The notes beneath the pieces are model-generated. The model was not told the DNA's origin, made no database searches, and saw only the letters and a program-made list of their open reading frames with translations. The position numbers and the translations under genes were made by a program. Positions 21,538 to 30,269 of a stretch of DNA of 64,000 nucleotides are shown piece after piece; the first letter of the stretch is position 1; each line of letters starts with the position of its first letter. This DNA comes from Leishmania martiniquensis (lineage: Eukaryota > Euglenozoa > Kinetoplastea > Trypanosomatida > Trypanosomatidae): NCBI RefSeq assembly GCF_017916325.1, contig NC_090162.1:589001-653000 (forward strand). Reading direction: 5' to 3'.

Positions 21538-22132
21538 GTGGGTAACGGGGTAGGAGAGGAAGGAGGAGGGGCGGTAAGCCGAGCAACCGCCATTGCTGCC
21601 TAATCCCGAACCGCCCCTGGTGGGGCCGCTGTATGAAGCGCCGACGGCGGAGGGGTGGGGAGGGGAGAGCGATGCGCCGCTGCTGATGGCGGCGATGGGG
21701 TCCTGAATGGCGTCACGTCGGAGAGACCGGCGGCGGTGGTGACTGCCGTACTGCCCACATGACGGGCAAACGTACCGACCTGACTCGAAGGCATCTCGCA
21801 CGGCCCCCATTGCGCTACCTGTGTGAGGAGCCGAAGCCCCTCCCCCGCCCCCTGAGAGGGGGGCTGCGCGAGGTGGGGCTGGGCATAGAAAGGGACGCTG
21901 CGTGGCGACCTGCGAAGTGGAGCGCTGGCGGAGCCTGTGGGAAGGGCCGTGCTCAGATGGGTGAGCCGGCGCATTGCTGTGGCCCCTCGCTCTACCGCGG
22001 CTGCTGTGCACAGGTCAACGAGCCTGCGTGACGGGTGCGGCGGGTCGGCAGGAGGGGGGAAGGGTCCGAGTGGAGTCCGTTCCGAGCGTTTCACATGGGA
22101 GGGAGTGGAGGTGGTAACGGGGACGATGAAAA
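21538..22132 (+). mobile_element. SIDER2-like short degenerate retroposon, copy 1
   Basis: About 595 bp, nearly identical to 28602-29140 and 53103-53661. It starts at GTGGGTAACGGGG and ends in an A-run after GACGATG, so the A-rich 3' end is on the + strand, in the sense of transcription. Size, position downstream of a gene and A-rich end fit SIDER2, a non-autonomous relative of ingi/L1Tc elements. SIDER2 in 3' UTRs is known to destabilise mRNAs. Two C-run/G-run blocks inside (near 21615-21630 and 21846-21863) resemble each other and may be the paired 79-nt signatures described for SIDER2. The assignment is from memory of the family; the repeat itself is seen directly. No target-site duplication was found. 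Confidence 0.75.
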
Positions 22133-22703
22133 ATAAATCGTTTTCGGTGTATTTCCGCAGAGCGTTATGCCGCCTTTGGGGGAGCGTTTTGGATACCCTG
22201 TGTTCCTCATCACCCTACGCAGTGCTCCTCTTTTTCACGTGTGTCGCCCTCTCGTTTCGCGTGCTGCGCAGGCCGGGTCGAAGTGGGAGGGGGAGGGAGG
22301 CGACAGGTATGGTTGCTCGGTGCGGCACAAGCGCACAGGCGGAAGGGTAGGCAAGCGCGCCCCATAGCCGTTTGCGAAGGAGCGGTTCCATGGGCTGAAG
22401 ATCAATTCTCAGTGAGACACGTCAGAGGTGCCATGACGACGCCGGCGAGCCCCTTCGCGTTGCCGGCTGTTTCCACTCCACGTCTATGCGCATGAATGTG
22501 AGGATTGCGCCTCACCCCTTCACCTCTCACGTAACTCTCTCTCTCACGCCTCGCCTGTCTCGGTTTGAACGGCGGCATGAAAACGCACGGGCTCGCAGCA
22601 GAAACACACGCGTCTCTGTGCTGACCGCCGCTACGTAGCGGAAATTGGAGCTCTGCTTGGCTCACATGCGTAGCGTTGAACTGCCGAAGCACTCACCACA
22701 GAA
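22133..22703. other. Intergenic region before the AlbA_2 gene
   Basis: No supported gene. Several AG dinucleotides precede ATG 22704, so the acceptor is not clear. A CT-rich run lies at 22528-22560. Confidence 0.55.
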
Positions 22704-25406
22704 ATGCATTTGGTGGTGGACCTCAGCCCTTTCTTTGCAGGTGCGGCATGCGTCCTGGTGAACTGCAACGGCGCGGAGCTTGCCATTTCTCGTGCCTTTG
22801 CGAGCGCAGCGAACGCGTGCCACGAGGCGCACCGGCCGCAGCGCTCGCGCGTGTCCGTTGCAGTGCAGCTGCGGATCCAGTCAACGCTACCGTCATGGAC
22901 CCGGCAGGCGAAGGACGTGCTGCTGCGCTGCGTCGACCGTGCCGTGATGCGCATCTTTCCTCCACTGGACGCTCTGCAGTACCTCGATGCCGATTCACCC
23001 GTCTTTCTCGCTGCAGATGCCGCAGCCTGCGGTGAGAGCTCGGTGCAGCATCTGTGCGCCACATTCAAGATTCAGCCGTCTGCCTGTCTGTGGCCCTCCT
23101 CGCTGCTCAGGGAGCATGCGGTGGAGGGAGAGGTCGTGTCAGGAGTGCGTCTTGGCGAGTCAGAGACAGAAGCTGCGGCAGCGCGGCAGTCGATGGACGA
23201 GACGCTATGTGACCTTGACTTGTGGAACCGAACTCGGGCGGTGCATCAACTCCACGAGACCAGTATCGCTCTTGACAGGACCCCGCAACGCAGTGGCGAC
23301 ATGACAGCTGCAGGGGCGACACCGATGGACACGGCGGTGGCGCTTCAGCCCCAGCAGCAGGCGTGGGAAGAGCAGCGAACCAAGCTGCAGTGGCAGCTTG
23401 CACGATGGCTGACAGAGCTGTTCATGAACGAGGGCAGCTGGGCTCAACCGCGCGGGCCGCCGACGACGGGATCCTTGGGGCCTGCTCAGAAAAGTTCGAT
23501 GAATGTAGCGACGCGGCGACTCTTTCAGAGCCCTTTGCGACTGTCGTTTGCGCACGTCGTTGATGCAGCGCTCGCAGCACCGAATACATCCTCCCACGGC
23601 GCTGAGCCCGGCACAACCGTGCCACGCCGCTTCCTCCACGCAGACGTACGCGGTGTGGAGTGGGACGGCTTGCTGATCGGGTACACGACTCGGTATGCCT
23701 ACATTGCGGTGCCCAACTTTGTGGCCCCGACCGAAGCGGCATCAGCAGTGGCACCGCGCTCCTCTTGTGTATGGAGCTTTGTAAGCCGCATTCCAATACC
23801 CGCATTCTTGAGCGAATCGGTCGCCAGAGATGCGGAAGGTCGTCCTAGCGCGAAGGGCTGCTCGTCTCAGAAGCGGCCGCGCACCTCTGCGTCTCACCAC
23901 CTGAACAGTGCCGCCTCGGAAGAGGGGAGCTCCGGCGCCTCCGCTGCGCGCAGAGTGCTAGCCCACTGCCTCAACGCAGAGGAAGTGATGCGTCACGACA
24001 CAAACGCCGAAACGGTGTTCCGCCTTGCCGATATGCCGTGCGTGACGACAGTTCGGGCCCACCGTGTATACTGTGCGCGGGTTGACCCACGCATGCACGC
24101 CGCAGCGCGGTCGTGGGGCTACTCCCCAACCAAAGTGGAGTCGGCTGCATCGCCATACGCACTCTCGCTGGTGCTGGAGGACGCCTACGCGGTGCGGATG
24201 CGTGTAGCTCCCGGTCTCACCACCGCTGCGCTCACCTTGGCCATGCCCTCCACAACTACTCACTGGGCCGTGTCTCTGCTGTGTGGGGATGACCCTCAGC
24301 CGAGCCCGGAGAGCGACGGTGAAGAGGGGGGCAGAGCCTCCAGGCAAAGCGCCAGCGACGCAGTTGCACGCGCGGTGCACACCTTCCCCGACTTGGTGAG
24401 CGTGGTGCAAGAGAGCTGCCATCGTTTTCAGCGAGCGCACGAGCGATTTCGCGCTTTGTACGCGCGTTGTGTCCAGGCGCGCGGCGCGCAGACCTCCACA
24501 GTCTCCGACACCGCACCAAGGGCGGAGGAGGCCATGACAGAGGGTCCCTCCTTGACGAGGCCACGGAAGGCGCCTGCTGAAGCAGCCGTACGGGAATCCG
24601 AGCTGGCAGCCACGAAGGAGGCGCTCTTGCCCACTGTCGCCTCACAGAATCTGCTCTTGCTGCGCCAGGCAGAGGCGGTGTACAGCGCGTTGTCAGATTC
24701 GGTCTCCGTGCGCTTCGGGAAGCTGCGTGGCGCTGCGCGTGTGCCTGTCCCAGACGTACGCACAACTGCCGACGTGGCGCAGCTGGAGGAGTGCCATAAC
24801 GTCGAGTTCAAGGCGAAAGTGGGGCTCAAAACGAAGGGTTCCTTTGGTGGCGCCGACTCTCCGAAGGGATGCCCTCCCGTGTTGATGGACGCAGAGCGAC
24901 TTCGCCACACGATGGCCGCCATGGCATCGTGCCGTGGTGGAGTCATACTACTGGGCGTCACGGACGACGGTCGCATCCTCGGCCATGCAAATCAGCTCGA
25001 TGCTGTGCGTCAGTTGCGCACGTCTGGGTTCTGCCCGGCAATGGTGAAAGGCACTGTGCAGGTAAAGGAGCTGCGATGCCTGGGCGTGAGCGGACATGTC
25101 GGTAGCGCCCGTGAGGCGGGCTCTAGCGAGAGCCATGACAACGGAGCATCGCCCTCAGCACAGCGCGTCATGCCCGCGAACTGGTGGAAAGGGAGCGTCA
25201 CCCCAGGCCTGCCGAACGCATCTGCCGAGGTGGGGGGAGGGGCCTCTCCTGGGGATCGAATCATCACTGTCGTCACCGTCCAAAAGGGTCAGGCGCCATT
25301 CTACGCGACGGCCAAGCACACACCCCCGTATCAGCGCGGGTGCGCCAGCACGACGATGATGCCGGTTGTGGTGGTGGCACGCCGCATCATGCAGGAGCTG
25401 GGGTAG
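22704..25406 (+). CDS. Large protein with C-terminal Schlafen-type AlbA_2 domain
   Basis: 900 residues from ATG 22704. The C-terminal 200 residues match the AlbA_2 (Schlafen AlbA / divergent AAA-4) domain. HNVEFKAKV is at about 698-706, a helix leads to the hallmark GGVILLGVTDDGRILG at about 745-760, and the closing strand and YQRG segment lie near 870-876. A poorly conserved insertion of about 80 residues lies between the last two. In Schlafen proteins this fold binds or cuts RNA (tRNA/rRNA) or DNA, and a nucleic-acid role here is inferred. The Glu of VEFK, a conserved acidic residue of the family, is present. The first 690 residues have no domain I can name with confidence and contain Ser/Ala-rich linkers. 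There is no signal peptide. It lies between SIDER2-like copies 1 and 2. Confidence 0.85.
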   Translation: MHLVVDLSPFFAGAACVLVNCNGAELAISRAFASAANACHEAHRPQRSRVSVAVQLRIQSTLPSWTRQAKDVLLRCVDRAVMRIFPPLDALQYLDADSPVFLAADAAACGESSVQHLCATFKIQPSACLWPSSLLREHAVEGEVVSGVRLGESETEAAAARQSMDETLCDLDLWNRTRAVHQLHETSIALDRTPQRSGDMTAAGATPMDTAVALQPQQQAWEEQRTKLQWQLARWLTELFMNEGSWAQPRGPPTTGSLGPAQKSSMNVATRRLFQSPLRLSFAHVVDAALAAPNTSSHGAEPGTTVPRRFLHADVRGVEWDGLLIGYTTRYAYIAVPNFVAPTEAASAVAPRSSCVWSFVSRIPIPAFLSESVARDAEGRPSAKGCSSQKRPRTSASHHLNSAASEEGSSGASAARRVLAHCLNAEEVMRHDTNAETVFRLADMPCVTTVRAHRVYCARVDPRMHAAARSWGYSPTKVESAASPYALSLVLEDAYAVRMRVAPGLTTAALTLAMPSTTTHWAVSLLCGDDPQPSPESDGEEGGRASRQSASDAVARAVHTFPDLVSVVQESCHRFQRAHERFRALYARCVQARGAQTSTVSDTAPRAEEAMTEGPSLTRPRKAPAEAAVRESELAATKEALLPTVASQNLLLLRQAEAVYSALSDSVSVRFGKLRGAARVPVPDVRTTADVAQLEECHNVEFKAKVGLKTKGSFGGADSPKGCPPVLMDAERLRHTMAAMASCRGGVILLGVTDDGRILGHANQLDAVRQLRTSGFCPAMVKGTVQVKELRCLGVSGHVGSAREAGSSESHDNGASPSAQRVMPANWWKGSVTPGLPNASAEVGGGASPGDRIITVVTVQKGQAPFYATAKHTPPYQRGCASTTMMPVVVVARRIMQELG

Positions 25407-26891
25407 CGAAAGTGATGCTATCGGGGTTCATGCCATCACCTCTCACAGAAGCGACGCAAGTAGACGAGGAGGCATCGGCAAGCTCTACAGAGAGAGAGAC
25501 AGAGCGAGGTACAAAGCGTACCGGACTCGCTGAGGGAGACGCAGCACCAGTGCCGTTCTCGGCTGAGATCATGGCAGGTACGTGCTCAGGCCGTCTTGTT
25601 CTTGTTTGGTCTGTCTGCTCTTAACTGCCCTCTCGCATGCCCAGCTGTGCACAGGCGCATGTGCGGATGCACTCCTCTTTCCCTGGCTCGGCCGACTCGT
25701 TTGCGACACGTGCGCCTCCATCGAGGTCGCACTGCGGTTCGCTTAACAAGTCAGGTACTAAGCGATACACCTCAACTCTGCCCGTTCCCGTGCCGTGCAC
25801 GAGAGGGAGTGCATGTTTTGCTGAAACGCACACGCGTTGCGTTGGGCTTCTGGGCGTGGCGCGTGTGCCACTGTGCGCGTAGTCCATGCATGTGTGTGTG
25901 TGTGCGTGTGTGTGCGTGTGTGTGTGTGTGTCCTTTTGTATGACCGGCGAGTGCGCCCCATCGCGTGCTGCATGTTGCATACAACACATACACCTCTTTC
26001 ATGCCTCGTAGCCCCCCTCTCCGCCGTACGTGTGAGCTCTCTCTCTCTCTGTCGGCGCTCCCCTCCTCCATCACTCTTGCCCTCTCCGCCTTCTCCCGCC
26101 TCCGCTTTGATGCCTCTTGGCCGCGACTCCTTTCCCCCTTTTCTCTCTCCCCATTGCCACCGCTAAGAGCAATCACTCCCTCTGTGCTCTCTCCACTCGT
26201 CACCATCTCGCTTGCTTTGCACTCTCACTGATTCGAGTGATCCTCTTCCTCTACCTTGGCGCCCTCGCACCAGTCAGCATCCGCTTCCACTGCTGCGTTC
26301 GTGTGCGTTCCCCCCTCCCCCTTTTTTCTTTCGCTTTCGCGCTGTCGTATCTTCAGCGTAGCAGCTGTATATCTGCATTGGCGTGCATACACACGTACAC
26401 GTACCGCTCCCTCCCCTCCTCCCCTCCCCTCCTTCTCTCCCCCTTTGTGTGCGCGCTGCACAGAGTGCCACAGCTGCCGCCTACCCGCCATTCTTTGCCT
26501 CCTCTCTCTCTCGCTCTGTTCGCCCGCACGGAAGATCTTATTTCTGTCTTCATTGCCTTTTTTTCACTCAGGTGATCTCCCGCTTTTTCCGGCTCGCTAC
26601 TCCCTCATTGTGTTTACGCCTCTCCATCGCTCTTTCTCACCGTGCGTGCGTGCGCCCTCTTCGCTTGTTGCCAGTGCTTGCCCTCGTCGTGTACGTCGTC
26701 CCTCACACCCCTTCGGCGCCTGGGCCGTCCTTTCTCGTCGGGCCGCACCATTACTGTGCGTCTGATAGTTGTTGCCCCCCTCTTCCCAACACACACACAC
26801 ACACACACCGGAACGCGCCACCTCTTGTGGCGGTACTTCGTCCGCCTCTCACGGGTGTTGCAACGAGGCGAAGAAACAAACTTGGAAGAAA
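25407..26891. other. Intergenic region before Vps2
   Basis: No supported gene. A TG/GT microsatellite lies at 25889-25932, followed by strongly C/T-rich tracts (26040-26165, 26400-26450) and CA repeats at 26790-26808. The longer frame through 26769 starts with TTG and encodes CA-repeat His-Thr, so it is not used. Confidence 0.65.
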
Positions 26892-27539
26892 ATGGGCCTC
26901 ACGGACCTCTTCAGGCGTGAGACGCCGCAGGATAAAATTCGGCAGTACAAGCGCTCTCTCGATCGCACCTGCCGCGATCTTGACCGTGAGCGCAGCAAGC
27001 TGACTACGCAGGAGCGCAAGACGCTGATGGAGATGAAGAAGATGGCGAAGCAGGACCAGGTGGACGCGGTGCGCATCATGGCCCGAGACCTCGTGCGCAC
27101 GCGCAGGTACAACCAAAAGATGTACCGTATGCGAACGCAGATCCAGGGTGTGTCGCTGCGCATGCAGACGATGCAATCCTCAGCGCAGATGGCCGAGGCG
27201 ATGAAGGGCGTAACGAAGGCGATGCGCTCCATGAACCGAAAGATGAATATTCCCGAGATGCAGAGGATCATGCGCGAGTTCGAGAAGCAGAATGAGATGA
27301 TGGGCATGAAAGAGGATATGATGAACGACGCCGTCGACGACGCCATGGATGACGACGGCATGGAGGAGGAGGAGACGGAGCAGGAGATTCAGAAGGTAAT
27401 GGACGAGGCGGGGCTCGACTTCCGCGCGAAGGTGGGCGTCACTGACACCGCACTGCCGGAGAAAAGCAAGGAAACGCAAGGGGAGTCGGATGAGCAGCTG
27501 GACGCCCGTCTGGCAGCACTGAAGGCATCCATGAAGTAG
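26892..27539 (+). CDS. VPS2: ESCRT-III subunit Vps2/CHMP2
   Basis: 215 residues from ATG 26892, the usual length for CHMP2A. Vps2 polymerises with the other ESCRT-III subunits on endosomal and other membranes to drive inward budding and scission, and recruits the AAA ATPase Vps4. The basic helix-rich core covers about 1-130, starting MGLTDLFRRETP as in CHMP2. An acidic segment follows (147-170). A perfect MIM1 motif for the Vps4 MIT domain is at 200-211 (DEQLDARLAALK), with Leu203, Arg206, Leu207, Leu210 and Lys211 in register. The Met-rich core region is normal for this family. Downstream, SIDER2-like copy 2 begins about 1.1 kb after the stop, so it may be in this mRNA's 3' UTR. Confidence 0.95.
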   Translation: MGLTDLFRRETPQDKIRQYKRSLDRTCRDLDRERSKLTTQERKTLMEMKKMAKQDQVDAVRIMARDLVRTRRYNQKMYRMRTQIQGVSLRMQTMQSSAQMAEAMKGVTKAMRSMNRKMNIPEMQRIMREFEKQNEMMGMKEDMMNDAVDDAMDDDGMEEEETEQEIQKVMDEAGLDFRAKVGVTDTALPEKSKETQGESDEQLDARLAALKASMK

Positions 27540-28601
27540 CACAAGAGCGAACTTCATCACAGGCGGCCCCGTTGTTGTGCGTGCAATCAGCGCACCGGAA
27601 GCGAAGGTGATGCCGCTCAGAAGGAGCCCGCGCCCGCTGACACACACACACACACACAGAGACATGCGTACACAGACAGACGAGCACGTATGCACCCCCC
27701 GCCACATGCCCTTCGTGACAGAGGGGCAGGTGGGTGGTGGCAGGGATGCGCTTGTGGTGGATCGGGGTGTAGACGTCCACGTGCATGCATCTGCCGGGCT
27801 TCGCCAGTCCGAACACCGCTGTCTCAAACCCCCTTCTGTCGGTGCGCTTGCTTAGCCTCAGCTTCTTCTGTTTGTCGATGACGTTTCCATCGAGAGCGCA
27901 CATCGATACACCCACACTCATGCGCAACAGCTCCACACACCCGGGCAAGCCGCCGCTCCCTCCCAGCTGTATGCTCCTGCGTCACGAAATTAGCTTTTTC
28001 CTGATTCGTTGTGTGGTCTCTCCTACCGATGAAGCTTTGACAAAAATATGTTGACCGGTTGGTGGCGCGTCTCGGCATCGCGCACGTGCTCCCTCTCTTC
28101 TCGTTCTGCTGACCACACACTATGTATTCCCGCGCGACTGCACGGCGCAACATATATACATATATATATATATGTATTTGAGGGGAAGGAGTTCCTTCAC
28201 GCTAGAACTGAAGGACAGAGACACTTCATGGCGAACCAAAGGCACTCAGAATAACAACAAGAAGCGGAACGAGCAAGCGTATGCAGTAAACCGCTCTGCG
28301 CACATGCTCGTTCCGGCACGTTTGCTCTTCTTTTTCAATCTTTTCCTTTCGTCCGCTGCCGTTTCGCTCGAACGCTCCCCACCTCCTCTTCCCCCACGCC
28401 ACCGCTCTGCTCCCTTCCCCCTCCCCCCACACACACGCCCATCTTCAAGTCAGCTAAAAGGACCTTTTCCCCTTTGTCGTTACGTTCCCTTTTTCTTCGG
28501 CTTGCGTGTGCGCTTGTCACGGCTCATTGTTCGTACATCCTCCCGTCTCTCGCTAAGCCCTCCCTCCCTCCCCTTTCACTCCCCATCTATCCAGATGAGA
28601 G
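27540..28601. other. Intergenic region between Vps2 and SIDER2-like copy 2
   Basis: No supported gene. CA repeats lie at 27642-27658, a TA palindrome at about 28150-28177, and a C/T-rich tract at 28375-28440. Confidence 0.6.
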
Positions 28602-29140
28602 GTGGGTAACGGGGTAGGAGAGGAAGGAGGAGGGGCGGTAAGCCGAGCAGCCGCCATTGCTGCCTAATCCCGAACCGCCCCTGGTGGGGCCGCTGTATGA
28701 AGCGCCGACGGCGGAGGGGTGGGGAGGGGCGAGCGATGCGCCGCTGCTGATGGCGGCGATGGGGTCCTGAATGGCGTCACGTCGGAGAGACCGGCGGCGG
28801 TGGTGACTGCCGTACTGCCCACATGACGGGCAAACGTACCGACCTGACTCGAAGGCATCTCGCACGGCCCCCATTGCGCTACCTGTGTGAGGAGCCGAAG
28901 CCCCTCCCCCGCCCCCTGAGAGGGGGGCTGCGCGAGGTGGGGCTGGGCATAGAAAGGGACGCTGCGTGGCGACCTGCGAAGTGGAGCGCTGGCGGAGCCT
29001 GTGGGAAGGGCCGTGCTCAGATGGGTGAGCCGGCGCATTGCTGTGGCCCCTCGCTCTACCGCGGCTGCTGTGCACAGGTCAACGAGCCTGCGTGACGGGT
29101 GCGGCGGGTCGGCAGGAGGGGGGAAGGGTCCGAGTGGAGT
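28602..29140 (+). mobile_element. SIDER2-like short degenerate retroposon, copy 2 (3' truncated)
   Basis: About 539 bp. It matches copy 1 from GTGGGTAACGGGG up to CCGAGTGGAGT and then diverges, so it lacks the last 50 or so bp and the A-rich end. Within the shared block I see only two or three differences from copy 1. One is an A/G change in the GAGCAACC/GAGCAGCC segment and another is A/C in AGGGGAGAGC/AGGGGCGAGC. It has the same orientation as copy 1 and as transcription. Confidence 0.75.
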
Positions 29141-30118
29141 TCGGCTCATGCTGTCGAGTGGGCAGATCTAGCAGAAAGGAAGGAGGTGAAAGCTGTCGGG
29201 GAGCCTCTGGTGAGGCGTCTCATTCCTTCATCCTTTGTTCTGTGCGCGCGGCTTCCACGCCCTTTTTTTATATCCTATGCTGCTTAACGTTTGCTCGTGT
29301 ACGTGTAAGAGCTTGAGTGTGTGTGTGTTCGTGTGTTTCGTACCCACGCACACTGGCAAGCAATTCAGCTCTCTATCTCTCGCTAGTGTTTCCTAGAATA
29401 GATGCGAAAGCGAAAAGATTGCCGTCGGACATTAGCTGCTTCATCGAAGGTGTAAGGGAGGTGTGTGTGTGTGTGCTGGCTTGCCATGATAGGAGCGAGT
29501 GCCCTACATGCTGCAGGGTAGTGGTATTGGCGAAGCTGCGACAAGATTCGAGAGTTCAATGGAGGGCAGAAGCTGCTCACTAATGCCAGCTTCGTTGCGT
29601 CACGCCAGAAACATGCACCTCTATCTACATCTTATATATATGTATGTAGGAGGGGAGCCAGTTATCGAATGAAGCCGAAATCGTTGCTGTAAAGCAACGT
29701 GCTGAGGCTCGACAGCACTGGCTGCCCTGCTCGGACAGCTTGTCGGGGCATCTGTGATATCAGGCGCAGAATGCGCGGCTTGCGGTCGACCGCTTTCTTC
29801 TTTCTACTTGCGCTTGAGCGGGTCGTGGGAGGGTAATGCCGCTGGCCGCGACTCCCCTCTCCGCCTCCTTACGGGCCTGCACGTCAGGCGCTGACTATGC
29901 TGGCGGCTTACACTGCCGGAACTCTGCCCTTTTGGGACTTTGCGGATGTCTTTGTGAAAATGCGTATACATCAATGTGTCTGTCTGCCTCGCTCTCTGTG
30001 CGTCTGCGCGTGGCTAAACCTGTGCCACTGCAACGCTGCCGATCTTCCTCATCCTTTGCCCTCGCTCTTCTCCCTTCTCGATAACTTCCTTCCCTCTCGG
30101 GGTTGTGGCGCACAAATC
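29141..30118. other. Intergenic region before Noc1
   Basis: No supported gene. An 82-codon ATG frame at 29836-30084 is Cys/Ser/Leu-rich without recognisable features and lies mostly upstream of the predicted acceptor (30119-30120). A pyrimidine tract lies at 30050-30098. Confidence 0.55.
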
Positions 30119-30269
30119 AGCGCGCGAGCCCACGAACACGACCACGACCTGTGGCGACGACCACAGGAGCCCCCTCATAGCCCAGCCGATTCGGATCACC
30201 CGCCTTCAACTGCCTCGTGGGAGAGGCTGACACACACACACAAAAAAAAGGGCGAAAAAAGGAGCGGGG

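Noticed and set aside
21277..22011. Minus-strand frame in the SIDER2-like repeats with a CxxC and HH zinc-finger-like motif, present in all three copies
   Set aside because: The copies are almost identical, so openness in three places is not independent evidence. It runs against transcription and the A-rich end of the element.
22704..22900. TFIIH p34/Tfb4-like start of the AlbA_2 protein
   Set aside because: MHLVVDLSPFF resembles the first strand of that fold, but no further conserved segment follows.
25887..25932. CRISPR-like or satellite array
   Set aside because: Simple TG/GT microsatellite, common across the spacers; no spaced repeats anywhere.
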